Shown piece by piece: positions 1 to 8,857 of a stretch of 64,000 nucleotides of DNA. The notes below the pieces were generated by a model, which saw only the letters and a program-made list of their open reading frames with translations, ran no database searches and had not been told where the DNA came from. The number at the start of each line of letters is the position of its first letter. Position 1 is the stretch's first letter. Made by a program: the position numbers and the translations under genes. Location: assembly GCA_035532215.1 (NCBI GenBank), contig DATKRK010000083.1:15579-79578 (forward strand), given 5' to 3'. This DNA comes from JAICIG01 sp035532215. GTDB lineage: Bacteria; Planctomycetota; Planctomycetia; Pirellulales; JAICIG01.

Positions 1-1
1 G

Positions 2-2560
2 CTGGCGGCCGAGTTGGCCCGGCTGGCCTTCGAGCGCGGCGATTATCCGGCGGCGCAACTGGCGGCGGCAGCGGCCTTGAAGACCGATCCGGATCAACTG
101 GCGGCGCGCTGGGTGCAAGCCGAATTGGCTCGCACGGCCGGCCGGCTCGACGAGGCCGACGCCGCTTACAAGCGGTTCGTCGACTATTACAATGGCCACG
201 ACGTCGATTCGCCCGACGACCTGCGCTATATCGGCCTGGCCGCGGCGCAGTTCGCCCGCTGGCATCGCTTGAGCAGCCAGTTCTCGTTTCTGGTCAACGA
301 CCTGTATCCCGACGCGATCAAGCTCGACGAGTCGTACTGGCCGGCTCACCTGGAAACCGGGTTGTTGTTTCTGGAGAAGTACAACCAGGCAGAGGCGAGC
401 CGCTCGCTGAAGCAGGCGCTGGCCATCAATCCGAACTCGGCCGAAGTGCATGCGGCGCTGGCCGCGCTGGCGCTGCAGAATTTTCAATTGGACGACGCGC
501 GGCGACTGGTCGAGCGGGCTTTGGAAATCGATCCCACGCTGCAACAAGCCTATGTCTGCCGCGCCGATTCTTATCTGTCGAACTACGAGGCGGCCGAGGC
601 GATCGTCTCGCTCGAAAAGGGCCTGCCGCTCAACCCCGTCTCGGAATTGACGCTGGGCCGGCTGGCCGCGGCCTATGCGGCGGTCGATGGCTCGGAGAAC
701 GCGGCGCCCGACACGCGGCTGGGCACGCGGATCGCCGAAGTCGACGCGCGCAATCCGCACGCCGGCGAGTTTTACGAGTCGCTGGCCGCCGGGCTCGACC
801 AGAGCCGCAAGTATCCGGCCGCCGCCCGCTACTATCGCGAAGCGGTCGAGCGGATGCCGCAGTTGACCTCGCCGCGCGGAGCGCTGGGGCTGATGCACAT
901 GCGGCTGGGCGACGAGGTCGAAGCCAAAAAGCTGCTCGACGAGTCGTTCGAGGTCGATCCGTTCAACGTCCGCGTGAGCAACAGCCTGAAGGTGCTGGAA
1001 GTGCTCGACGGTTACGCGATTCTCGAAACCGATCATTTCGTGCTGAAGTTCGACCGCGGGCAGGACGAGCTTCTGGCGCGCTACGCGGCCAGGTATCTGG
1101 AAGACGAAGTCTACCCGCAATTGGTCGAGCACTTCGCCTTCAAGCCCGAGGGCAAGTCGCTGTTCGAAATCTTTTCGCACGCCCGCAACACCAGCGGCCA
1201 CGGCTGGTTCAGCGCGCGAATGGTCGGTCTGCCCGCCATTCATACGATCGGCGCCTGTGCGGGCAAGATGGTGGCCCTGGCCAGCCCGAACGACTTGAAG
1301 ACCAAATTCAACTGGGCCCGCGTAGTGAAGCACGAGTTCGTCCACGTGCTGAATCTGCAGCAGACGCACTTCAACATACCGCACTGGTTCACCGAAGCGC
1401 TGGCCGTCGAGAGCGAGGGCTATCCCCGGCCGCAAAGCTGGAACGATCTGCTCGCCGAGCGCGTGCCCAAGGGAGACCTGTTCAATCTCGACACGATCAA
1501 TCTCGGCTTCGTGCGGCCCAAGTCGCAATTGGAGTGGAACCTGGCCTATTGCCAGGCTCAGCTTTACGCGCAGTGCATGCAGGCGACCTACGGCGACGAC
1601 GCCTTGGCCAAGATGCTGGTCGCGTATCGCGATAACCTCGATACCCGCGGCGCGCTCAAGCGCTCCTTCGGCGTCGAGCAAGAAGCCTTCGAGCAAACGT
1701 ATCTGGCCTTCGTCGAGCAAATCACAGCCGGGCTGTCGACCAACGGGCAAGCGGTCGAAAAGAGCTTCTCCGACCTGGAAAAAGCCCGTGCCGCCAAGCC
1801 CGACGACAGCGAACTGACGGCCCAATTGGCCTACGCCCACTTGCAGCGAAAGCAGTATCCCAAGGCGGGCGAATTGGCGAAGGCGGCGCTCAAAGCCGAC
1901 CCCGAGCAGCAGTTGGCCGTTTACGTTTTGGCGCGCTTGAAGCTGCTCGTCGGCGAGACCGAGGAGGCGCTGGAAATGCTCGAAGGCGGCCTCGATCGCC
2001 AGGCGCCGCAGAAGAACCTGTTGAGCCTGCTGGCCGGACTGAAATTGAAGGCCAAACAGTACGACGCAGCGGCGGAGCTTTACGAACTCGGCGCCAGGCG
2101 CGAGCCGGGCGACCTCCAATGGACCAAGTCGCTGGCCAAGGTCTATTTGCTGTCCGGCGACGACGAACGACTGGCGCCGCTGTTGGCGCGGCTGGCCCAA
2201 GCCGATCCGGACGATTTGAAAGTGCGAATGAAGCTGGCCCAAATAGCGCTGGCCAAAAAGGATTTCGCCGCCGCCGCCGATTGGGCGAACCAAGCCAACC
2301 AGATCGACGTACAAGACCCGGAGATTCACCGCGCCTGGGCCGAGGCGCTGGCCGGCGCCCGCGAGTTTGCAAAAGCCGCCGAAGAATACGAAACGGCCGT
2401 CCGCCTGGCGCCCGACGACGAAGATTGCCGTCTGGCGCTGGCCGAAACGTGGCGCCAGGCCGGCCAGCCGGCCAAGGCCCGGCAAGCGTTGGAAGCGCTG
2501 TTGAAGAAGTCGCCCGACCACGAAGGCGCCCGGGCCATGCTGGAGAAACTCAAACCTTGA
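2..2560 (+). CDS. TPR protein with gluzincin metallopeptidase domain, 5'-truncated by window edge
   Basis: The frame is open from base 2, so the true start lies upstream; the TTG at 14 is only the first possible start inside the window. TPR-like helices fill the N-terminal third (degenerate A/L/Y/P spacing, e.g. around bases 390-620) and the last 270 residues. Between them is a peptidase MA-type domain: HEFVH at bases 1331-1345 gives the zinc-binding HExxH, and the Glu in HWFTEALAVE about 17 residues later is the likely third ligand. Known MA-clan TPR proteins of planctomycetes are of unknown substrate. No signal peptide can be judged because the N-terminus is missing. The stop overlaps the next gene by 3 bases, suggesting translational coupling. 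Confidence 0.85.
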   Translation: MAAELARLAFERGDYPAAQLAAAAALKTDPDQLAARWVQAELARTAGRLDEADAAYKRFVDYYNGHDVDSPDDLRYIGLAAAQFARWHRLSSQFSFLVNDLYPDAIKLDESYWPAHLETGLLFLEKYNQAEASRSLKQALAINPNSAEVHAALAALALQNFQLDDARRLVERALEIDPTLQQAYVCRADSYLSNYEAAEAIVSLEKGLPLNPVSELTLGRLAAAYAAVDGSENAAPDTRLGTRIAEVDARNPHAGEFYESLAAGLDQSRKYPAAARYYREAVERMPQLTSPRGALGLMHMRLGDEVEAKKLLDESFEVDPFNVRVSNSLKVLEVLDGYAILETDHFVLKFDRGQDELLARYAARYLEDEVYPQLVEHFAFKPEGKSLFEIFSHARNTSGHGWFSARMVGLPAIHTIGACAGKMVALASPNDLKTKFNWARVVKHEFVHVLNLQQTHFNIPHWFTEALAVESEGYPRPQSWNDLLAERVPKGDLFNLDTINLGFVRPKSQLEWNLAYCQAQLYAQCMQATYGDDALAKMLVAYRDNLDTRGALKRSFGVEQEAFEQTYLAFVEQITAGLSTNGQAVEKSFSDLEKARAAKPDDSELTAQLAYAHLQRKQYPKAGELAKAALKADPEQQLAVYVLARLKLLVGETEEALEMLEGGLDRQAPQKNLLSLLAGLKLKAKQYDAAAELYELGARREPGDLQWTKSLAKVYLLSGDDERLAPLLARLAQADPDDLKVRMKLAQIALAKKDFAAAADWANQANQIDVQDPEIHRAWAEALAGAREFAKAAEEYETAVRLAPDDEDCRLALAETWRQAGQPAKARQALEALLKKSPDHEGARAMLEKLKP

Positions 2561-2913
2561 CCCACGAAGAAGCATCGCCGGCGAAGCGAGCGGCCCCTGC
2601 GCCGCCCGCCGACATCACGCTCGCCCAGTTCCAGCGGCTGATCCGCGACATGTACCTCGAAAAGGACCTGGCGCGCGGCGTCGACGGCACGTTCATGTGG
2701 CTGATGGAGGAGGTGGGCGAGCTGGCCAGTTGCCTGCGCAACGGCACGCACGAAGAACGGCTCGGCGAGTTCGCCGACGTGCTGGCCTGGCTGACCACGA
2801 TCGCCAACGTGGTCGGCGTCGATCTCACCGAGGCCGTACAGCGGAAGTACGGCGTCGGCTGTCCGGGCTGCGGCCAGATCGTCTGCCGCTGCGCCGACGA
2901 GGAGAAGCCGTGA
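2557..2913 (+). CDS. MazG-like nucleotide pyrophosphohydrolase-type protein
   Basis: This 118-residue protein carries the all-alpha MazG/dUTPase-type motif: EEVGELA followed by EFAD, matching ExxE(12-28)ExxD, which binds Mg2+ in nucleotide pyrophosphohydrolases. The family hydrolyses (d)NTPs to NMP and pyrophosphate; the substrate here is unknown. The C-terminus has a short Cys cluster, CPGCGQIVCRC, unusual for MazG and possibly a metal site. I chose the TTG at 2557, which overlaps the upstream stop (TTGA), because homology begins soon after it; a longer frame reaching back to 2119 is a shadow of the TPR gene. It overlaps the next ATG by one base, so it sits in a tight co-transcribed group. 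Confidence 0.8.
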   Translation: MTHEEASPAKRAAPAPPADITLAQFQRLIRDMYLEKDLARGVDGTFMWLMEEVGELASCLRNGTHEERLGEFADVLAWLTTIANVVGVDLTEAVQRKYGVGCPGCGQIVCRCADEEKP

Positions 2914-5183
2914 TGTCTGCAATGAACCACCAGCTAAAGCTGGTGGCAAACAGGTCAACAGACGGTCGCTCGTCTGGCGACGGACGCCAGCTTCAACCGC
3001 GCTCCTGCCATTCGGCGGTTTGCTCGGCACTTGTCCTGTTCATTGCAACTTGCTTTGCATCGCCTGCAGCAGCCGCCGATCAAAAAGGCGCCGTCTCCAA
3101 CATCCGCGTTGGTTTCGCCGGGCAGTACCGCGTCGGCTGCTGGACGCCGGTCGAAGTGGAGCTGCAAGGCGGCGAGAGCGACCTGCAAGGCTGCGTTGAA
3201 TTGACCGCGCCCGACGGCGATGGCTTGGCGAGCGTCGTGACCTCCGACGAACTGACGCTGCCGGCCGGGCAAACCTCGCGGGAGTTGATGTACGTCAAAT
3301 TCGGCCGGCTCGAAAGCCCTCTGAAAGCGGCCTTTCGCGCCAACGGCGAAATCGCCTTCAGCCGCGCGTTCGTCGCGGGGGCCGAAGCTTCGCCGCTGTC
3401 GCGGGCCTTGCCCTCGGCCGAACGGTTGATCGTGCAGCTTGGCTCGCCCATCGGCATCGAAGCGGTCTTGGCCCAACAGCGACGCGACTCGCCCGACCAC
3501 GCCGCTCTGGCCGTCGTCTCGCAGGCCAGCGAACTGCCGGCGCGCTGGTTCGGCTACGAGAGCGCCGATACGGTCGTGCTATCGGCGGACGATCAGTTGT
3601 ACGCAGACTTTCAACGCGATCCCCAGCGCGTGCGGGCTTTGGAAGAATGGCTGGAGAAGGGCGGGCGGCTGATCTTCGCGCCCGGCGCTTCGGCGCTGCG
3701 TTCGCTGCAGCCCGACAGCCTGGTGGCGCGTTTGGCCCCTGGAACCTTCGAGGGCCTCGTCTCGCTGCAAAGGACGGGCTCGTTGGAAACGTATACGGGC
3801 AGCGCCGTACGCATCGAACTGCGGCGCAGCGGCGGCTTGCAGATCGCGCGGCTGTCGGATTGGAAGGGCGCCGCCGAAGTCCGCGAAGGCGATTTGCCGC
3901 TGGTGGTGCGTTCGCCCCGCGGCTTCGGCCGCGTAACTTTCATCGCTTTGAATCTCGGTCAGGGGCCGCTGGCGGCCTGGCCGGGACGCACCGAATTCGT
4001 CAAGCGGCTGCTGGGCGGGCATTTCCGTCGCGAGCACCAGGACGAGCAGCATCTGGGCCGCGGTCCGGCGACGCACTTGGGCCTGACCGATCTGGCCGGG
4101 CAGTTGCGCGGCGCGCTCGATCAATACGCCGAAGTGGAATTGGCGCCGTTCTGGTTGGTGGCCGGTTTGATCGTCGTCTATTTGCTGCTGATCGGGCCGA
4201 TCGATTTTTTCCTGCACCGCCGCCTGACGCGGCGCATGGGCCTGACCTGGCTGACGTTTCCCTTCTGGGTGCTATTGTTCAGCGCCGGGGCCTATTGGGG
4301 CGCCGGCCGGTTGAAGGGCGACACGCTGCGCGTCAACCAGGTCGACCTGGTCGATTTCGACGTGGCCAGCCAGCGCGTGCGCGGCACGACCTGGCTGAAC
4401 GTGTTCAGTCCCGAAACGAGGCTCTACGATCTGTCGCTGGCGCCGCGGCTGCCGGCCGTCGACCCGGCGGAGCCGACCGAGACGCTCTGGTCGTGGATGG
4501 GCATGCCGGGGCCGGTGCTGGGGGGCATGGAGCAAACCGCCGCGTTTTCCGCGAATACGCTGCAGGCCTACCGCTTTTCGCCGGCGCTCGACGAAACGTC
4601 CGGCACGCCGATCCCGGTCTGGTCGACCAAGGGCTTCACGGCCCGCTGGCAGTGCCAGGCCTCGCCGCGGCTGGAATCACGACTGACGGCCGGCATCGAC
4701 GGCATGGCCGCAGGCCGCATCACCAGCCGGCTCGGCGCGCCGCTGACCGACTGCCTGCTGATCAGCGGCCGCTGGGCCTACAAGATCGGCGAACTCGCGC
4801 CCGGGCAGACCGTCGTGGTGCGGCCCGGCGAACAGCGAGACTTGCAGGCGGTGCTCAAGGATTTCAAGATGGTGAAAGAGGAAAAGAACCTGGTGCAGAT
4901 TTCCACCCCGTACAATCAGGCCGGCTTCGACATCCGCTCGATCTTGCAGCAGATGACGTTCTACGACGCCGCCGGCGGACGGCGCTACACCGGCCTGGCG
5001 AATCGCTACCAGGAATTCGTCGATCTGAGCGACCATCTCGAGCTGGGCCAGGCCATCCTCTGGGGCGTCACGAGCGAACGGCCGACCGAGCTGGAAAACG
5101 AGGGCAAGCCGCTGGCCGGCGCCAGCCAGCGACACTGGACCTTCTACCGTTTCGTGCTGCCCTTGGAGTCGAAGTCGTCGTGA
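2913..5183 (+). CDS. Large membrane-anchored protein of unknown function, partner of the following ABC ATPase
   Basis: This 756-residue protein has a hydrophobic export segment at about residues 34-50 ending in SPAAAADQ, a long extracytoplasmic part rich in beta-strand-like sequence, two clear membrane segments at about 412-434 and 446-465 (FWLVAGLIVVYLLLIGPIDF region), and a further C-terminal soluble part of about 290 residues. I do not recognise a named family with certainty; the layout resembles planctomycete proteins that precede ABC ATPases. The ATG at 2913 overlaps the MazG-like stop and the C-terminus overlaps the ATPase GTG by 4 bases, so they are probably one operon. The first ~30 residues come from a palindromic repeat, so a later GTG near 2944 may be the original start. 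Confidence 0.75.
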   Translation: MSAMNHQLKLVANRSTDGRSSGDGRQLQPRSCHSAVCSALVLFIATCFASPAAAADQKGAVSNIRVGFAGQYRVGCWTPVEVELQGGESDLQGCVELTAPDGDGLASVVTSDELTLPAGQTSRELMYVKFGRLESPLKAAFRANGEIAFSRAFVAGAEASPLSRALPSAERLIVQLGSPIGIEAVLAQQRRDSPDHAALAVVSQASELPARWFGYESADTVVLSADDQLYADFQRDPQRVRALEEWLEKGGRLIFAPGASALRSLQPDSLVARLAPGTFEGLVSLQRTGSLETYTGSAVRIELRRSGGLQIARLSDWKGAAEVREGDLPLVVRSPRGFGRVTFIALNLGQGPLAAWPGRTEFVKRLLGGHFRREHQDEQHLGRGPATHLGLTDLAGQLRGALDQYAEVELAPFWLVAGLIVVYLLLIGPIDFFLHRRLTRRMGLTWLTFPFWVLLFSAGAYWGAGRLKGDTLRVNQVDLVDFDVASQRVRGTTWLNVFSPETRLYDLSLAPRLPAVDPAEPTETLWSWMGMPGPVLGGMEQTAAFSANTLQAYRFSPALDETSGTPIPVWSTKGFTARWQCQASPRLESRLTAGIDGMAAGRITSRLGAPLTDCLLISGRWAYKIGELAPGQTVVVRPGEQRDLQAVLKDFKMVKEEKNLVQISTPYNQAGFDIRSILQQMTFYDAAGGRRYTGLANRYQEFVDLSDHLELGQAILWGVTSERPTELENEGKPLAGASQRHWTFYRFVLPLESKSS
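2921..2976. repeat. Two-hairpin palindromic element inside the 5' coding region
   Basis: CCACCAGCT-aa-AGCTGGTGG (2927-2946) is a perfect 9-bp inverted repeat with a 2-base loop. It is followed by CAGACG-gtcgct-CGTCTG (2959-2976). Both lie in frame between the ATG at 2913 and the signal-peptide core, so the element is translated or lies just before the true start. It resembles a small dispersed REP-type unit; copy number in the genome cannot be judged here. Confidence 0.7.
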
Positions 5184-6106
5184 TTGAAACCCGCGATCTC
5201 ACCAAGAAATACGGCGATCTGTTCGCCGTCCGCCAACTCGACATCAAGCTCGAGGCGGGCGACGTGTTCGGCTTCATTGGCCCCAACGGCTCGGGCAAAA
5301 CGACCACCATGAAGATCCTGGCCACGCTGTTGAACCCGACCTGGGGCGAGGCCTACGTTTGCGGTTATTCGATTTACACCAAGCCCAAGGAAATCCGCCG
5401 CCTGATCGGCTACATGCCCGACTTCTTCGGCGTGTACGACGACATGAAGGTCATCGAGTACCTCGAGTTCTTTGCCGCCGCCTACCGCATCAAGGGGGCC
5501 AAGCGGCGCAAGGCCTGCGACGACATGCTCGACCTAGTCGATCTGGGCTACAAGCGCGAGGCGCTCGTGACCAGTCTCTCGCGCGGCATGACGCAGCGGC
5601 TCGGCCTGGCCCGCGTGCTGTTGCACGATCCGCAGGTGTTGCTGCTCGACGAGCCGGCCAGCGGCCTCGATCCGCGGGCCCGCATCGAAATTCGCGGGCT
5701 GCTCAAAGAGCTGCGCAAAATGGGCAAGACGATTATGGTTTCCAGCCACATCTTGCCCGAGCTGGCCGACATCTGCAACAAGATCGGCATCATCGAACGG
5801 GGCGAGCTGCTGGTGAATTCCGACGTCGAGGAAGTCATGCGCCGCGTGCGGCGGCAGCCGATCTTGAAGGTCGGCGTGATCGGCGACATGGAAGGCGCGG
5901 CAAAGGTGCTGGAAGGCCAGGACAACGTCGAAAAGGTCGCCTTGACGAACGGCGTCGTCACGGTCACGATGGCCCCCGGCACGTCCGATTACAGCGGTCT
6001 GCCCAGCGCGTTGATCGGCGCCGGGTACAAATTGACGCTGTTCAAGGAAGAAGAAGTCAACCTGGAAACGGCGTTCATGGAATTGACCAAGGGCATCACG
6101 GCGTAG
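5180..6106 (+). CDS. ABC transporter ATP-binding protein
   Basis: A 308-residue ATPase of the ABC-2/NatA-CcmA type. Walker A is GPNGSGKT (residues 34-41), the signature is LSRGM in place of LSGGQ, Walker B is LLLDEPASGLD, and the switch His is in SSHIL. A C-terminal regulatory segment of about 90 residues follows, as usual for exporters or membrane-remodelling systems with ABC-2 permeases. It starts at a GTG that overlaps the upstream stop (GTGA), which argues for translational coupling with the membrane protein before it. No ABC-2 permease lies downstream, so a permease may be upstream of the window or elsewhere. Substrate unknown. Confidence 0.92.
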   Translation: MIETRDLTKKYGDLFAVRQLDIKLEAGDVFGFIGPNGSGKTTTMKILATLLNPTWGEAYVCGYSIYTKPKEIRRLIGYMPDFFGVYDDMKVIEYLEFFAAAYRIKGAKRRKACDDMLDLVDLGYKREALVTSLSRGMTQRLGLARVLLHDPQVLLLDEPASGLDPRARIEIRGLLKELRKMGKTIMVSSHILPELADICNKIGIIERGELLVNSDVEEVMRRVRRQPILKVGVIGDMEGAAKVLEGQDNVEKVALTNGVVTVTMAPGTSDYSGLPSALIGAGYKLTLFKEEEVNLETAFMELTKGITA

Positions 6107-6147
6107 CCGCTCGCCGGTTCGGAAAGGCTCACGAGGAGGGCGCCGCC

Positions 6148-6939
6148 ATGCCGGAACTGAATTCGACGGTCACCGTCTTGCCTTCGTCGTCGGCCGCGGG
6201 CATCGTGCGCCAGCAACTCGAGGCGGCGGGAATCGAAAGCGCCGTCGTCGAAGCCGACGGGGCCTTCCAATTGCGGGTGGCCGAGGGCGATTTTTCACGG
6301 GCCATGCGACTGCTGTTTCCCATGCCTTCCGCGGAAAAGGCCGAGGCGATCGCCGGTCTTCAGGCTGCGCCTTGGAAGTGCGCTCACTGCGGCGAGCAAG
6401 TGCAGCCGACGAGCAACGTCTGCTGGTCCTGCGGAAAACCGAGAGCCGGGGCGGCGGCCGCAGCGCCTGCGGAGATATCGCCGCCCGCGCCGCCCACCTT
6501 CCCGTATCCGACGCCGCCTGCGGTTGAATTGCCTCCTCCCCCGGCGCCAGCACCACCGCCTCCACAGCCGCCGGCGGAAACGGCCGCGGCGCTGGAAGCT
6601 GCTTTTAGTGGCAGCGACAGCGAAACGGGCAAGCCGGAGGCGTTAGCCTCCGTGTCGTCGAGCATGGCCGCCACGCCGCAAAACCAGGAGGCTGACGCCT
6701 CCCGCTCGCCGGCTGCGCCGCGTGAGTCGTCAAGCGGCGGCCAACCCACCCCGCCGAAGCATCAGCAGCCAGAGCCGGCAAAGCCGGCGGCAGCGTCGCT
6801 CGCAGGGACGCCGCGAAAACGGACCGCGCGCGCTCCGACGATCGAGGAGCCGAACCCCTGGCGAGAGCCTTGGCTGATCGGAATCTGGGTGTTTCTCGGG
6901 CTGGCGATTTGCCTGATCGCCTGGCTGGCGCTACGGTAG
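6148..6939 (+). CDS. DUF2007/zinc-ribbon protein with proline-rich linker and C-terminal membrane anchor
   Basis: The 263-residue protein starts at an ATG behind a good GAGGAGG ribosome site (about 6131). Residues 5-70 match the DUF2007 (putative signal-transducing) fold, followed by a CxxC...CxxC ribbon (WKCAHCGE ... CWSCGKP). A Pro/Ala-rich low-complexity region, into which two GGAGGC palindromes fall in frame, leads to one C-terminal membrane helix (WLIGIWVFLGLAICLIAWLAL). The next gene encodes a paralogue of the same length. Role unknown; a membrane-tethered ligand- or metal-binding adaptor is only a guess. Confidence 0.8.
   Translation: MPELNSTVTVLPSSSAAGIVRQQLEAAGIESAVVEADGAFQLRVAEGDFSRAMRLLFPMPSAEKAEAIAGLQAAPWKCAHCGEQVQPTSNVCWSCGKPRAGAAAAAPAEISPPAPPTFPYPTPPAVELPPPPAPAPPPPQPPAETAAALEAAFSGSDSETGKPEALASVSSSMAATPQNQEADASRSPAAPRESSSGGQPTPPKHQQPEPAKPAAASLAGTPRKRTARAPTIEEPNPWREPWLIGIWVFLGLAICLIAWLALR
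6635..6702. repeat. Pair of GGAGGC palindromes inside a coding region
   Basis: CGGAGGC-gtta-GCCTCCG at 6635-6652 and GGAGGC-tgac-GCCTCC at 6687-6702 are perfect hairpins 35 bp apart, both translated in the linker of the DUF2007 protein. The shared stem and differing loops mark them as members of one small repeat family. Confidence 0.7.
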
Positions 6940-6959
6940 TTTTACTTGAGGGGGCGGCC

Positions 6960-7751
6960 ATGTCTCGCGAACCTCGCATCGTAGGCTCTTTCGCCACGCC
7001 GGTTGAGGCCGACGCCGTTCGCGCATTGCTCGAAGCCGAAGGCATCCACGCGCGGTTGGCCGACGAAGCCACCGTCGGCATGAATTGGCTGCTTGGCAAC
7101 GCGGTGCGCGGCGTCAAGATCCTGGTCGCCGACGACGACCTCGCCCGCGCGGTGCAAATCGTTTCGGAAGCTGCAGATGCCGCCCGCGAAGTCGCGCATC
7201 GCATCAATGCGCCGCCCGATTGGAAGTGCTCGTTGTGCGGCGAGGAGGTCGAGGGCGATTTCGCGGTTTGCTGGTCGTGCGGGGCGACGCGCGACGGCGC
7301 CGCCGATCCGGGATTCGAAAAGGACGTCGAGCCGGCAGAGGCTTCCCCGGCGGCGGCTGCAAAATCCGATTCGGCCGAGCGGGATGATGACGCCGCGGAA
7401 GACGAAACGCCCGTCGCCCGCAGCGACGAGTCGAATCCCTTTCGCGCTCCGTCGGCGCCGCTCGTCGGAGTGCCGCAAGAGGCTGCGGCGGAAGATGACG
7501 AGTACTTTTCGGAAGAGGACGAAATTGCGTTTCGCGCCTGGAAGGCGTCAGTCCTTGGCTTTTTCTACTGTCCTGGGTTGTTGCACCTATACTCAACTTG
7601 GCTGCTGGTCTCGCTCGCCCTCAACGGGCGGCGGCTCGGCCGGAAGGCTGGGCGACGCTGTGTGTTCGCGTGGGTCATCAATTTGGCGGTCGTCGCTCTT
7701 GTCGGGGCCCAGCTTTACTGGTGGTTGGACGATTTATTTCGATTCGATTGA
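6960..7751 (+). CDS. DUF2007/zinc-ribbon membrane protein, paralogue of the preceding gene
   Basis: A 263-residue protein with the same order of parts as its neighbour: DUF2007 region (residues 5-75), zinc ribbon (WKCSLCGEEVE ... CWSCGATR), an acidic low-complexity linker rich in Asp/Glu/Ala, then two hydrophobic helices near the C-terminus (about 205-225 and 235-255). The ATG at 6960 lies about 7 bases after a GAGGGGG ribosome site and 20 bases after the upstream stop, so the pair is probably co-transcribed and arose by tandem duplication. The membrane part differs (two helices here, one in the neighbour). Function unknown. Confidence 0.8.
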   Translation: MSREPRIVGSFATPVEADAVRALLEAEGIHARLADEATVGMNWLLGNAVRGVKILVADDDLARAVQIVSEAADAAREVAHRINAPPDWKCSLCGEEVEGDFAVCWSCGATRDGAADPGFEKDVEPAEASPAAAAKSDSAERDDDAAEDETPVARSDESNPFRAPSAPLVGVPQEAAAEDDEYFSEEDEIAFRAWKASVLGFFYCPGLLHLYSTWLLVSLALNGRRLGRKAGRRCVFAWVINLAVVALVGAQLYWWLDDLFRFD

Positions 7752-7764
7752 TTCGAACTGACGA

Positions 7765-8601
7765 CTACTGCCGAGGCTTAATCGCCGTAAACTCGCGCAC
7801 GCGATTGGCGATGGCCGGCTCGACGGGCAGCCGCTCCATGCTGCTGGCGCCGTAGAAGCCAACGATCCCTTCGGTGCGATCGAGGATGTACTGCGCGTCG
7901 GCCGGTTCGGCGATCGGCCCGCCGTGGCAGAGCACCAGAATCTCCGGGCGTACGCGCTTCGCCGCGTCGTGCATGGCTTGCACGCGGGCGACCGATTCGT
8001 CGAGCGAAAGGGCGGTCGAGGCGCCGATGCTGCCTTTGGTCGTCAGGCCCATGTGCGGAATCAGAATATCGGCGCCGGCTTCGGCCATCGCCCGAGCTTC
8101 GTCGGGGTTGAAGGCGTAGGGCGTCGTCAGCAGGTTCATCTCGCGGGCCAGGCGAATCATGTCGACTTCCAAGCCGTAGCCCATGCCGGTCTCTTCCAGG
8201 TTGACGCGAAACACGCCGTCGTAGAGCCCAACCGTGGGAAAATTCTGCACGCCCGAGAAGCCCGCCTGCGCCACGTCGCGCAAGAAGAGTTTCATCAGCC
8301 GGAAGGGGTCGGTGCCGCACACGCCGGCCAGCACGGGCGTGTGCCGGACGACCGGCAGAACCTCGCGGGCCATGTCCATCACGATCGCGTTGGCGTCGCC
8401 GTAGGGCATCATGCCGGCCAGCGAGCCTCGGCCGCCCATGCGAAAGCGGCCCGAGTTGTAGATCACCAACAAATCGATGCCGCCCGCCTCCGACATCTTG
8501 GCGCTGAGGCCCGTGCCGGCGCCGCCGCCGATGATCGGCTTGCCTTGGGCCACTTTCGCCCGCAGCCGGGCCAGGATGTCTTCGCGTTCGAAGAGACTCA
8601 T
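7765..8601 (-). CDS. Phosphoenolpyruvate hydrolase-family TIM-barrel protein
   Basis: A 278-residue protein with features of PF09370 (PEP_hydrolase family): Gly-rich IIGGGAGTGLSAK near the N-terminus, GVCGTDPFR, GVQNFPTVGLYDG, an IPHMGLTTKGSIGA loop and LCHGGPIAEP near the end. The family has a TIM-barrel fold; the true substrate in bacteria is poorly defined, and Tm-1 virus-resistance proteins share the domain. I chose the ATG at 8601 over the longer frame because it has a GGAAGGAA ribosome site 9 bases upstream and because homology starts at MSLFERED. It is a lone gene, divergent from the efflux gene at 8858. Confidence 0.9.
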   Translation of the reverse strand: MSLFEREDILARLRAKVAQGKPIIGGGAGTGLSAKMSEAGGIDLLVIYNSGRFRMGGRGSLAGMMPYGDANAIVMDMAREVLPVVRHTPVLAGVCGTDPFRLMKLFLRDVAQAGFSGVQNFPTVGLYDGVFRVNLEETGMGYGLEVDMIRLAREMNLLTTPYAFNPDEARAMAEAGADILIPHMGLTTKGSIGASTALSLDESVARVQAMHDAAKRVRPEILVLCHGGPIAEPADAQYILDRTEGIVGFYGASSMERLPVEPAIANRVREFTAIKPRQ

Positions 8602-8857
8602 CAGAGCGGTTTCCTTCCGTCTATGTTGGCTTGAGAGATCGTTCTGTTTTTTCGCGGGCCGCAATCCGCACGACGGATTCTAAACCGCGTTCGCGTCGAG
8701 CGCGAAGTGCGTCTTCGTGCGTTGCACGCAACCCGCAGCCGTGCAATGGGTTAAACATTGCCGTTGCCCAATTGGAAAATGCGCAGTTAGGGCTGGCAAG
8801 ACCCGTCGAACCCGATTTTTAGTCAGAATCGCTACGACCGGCGCCGAAGAGAACAAA

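Noticed and set aside
2119..2556. N-terminal extension of the MazG-like gene
   Set aside because: It is Arg/Gly-rich, overlaps the TPR gene entirely, and the family homology begins after 2557.
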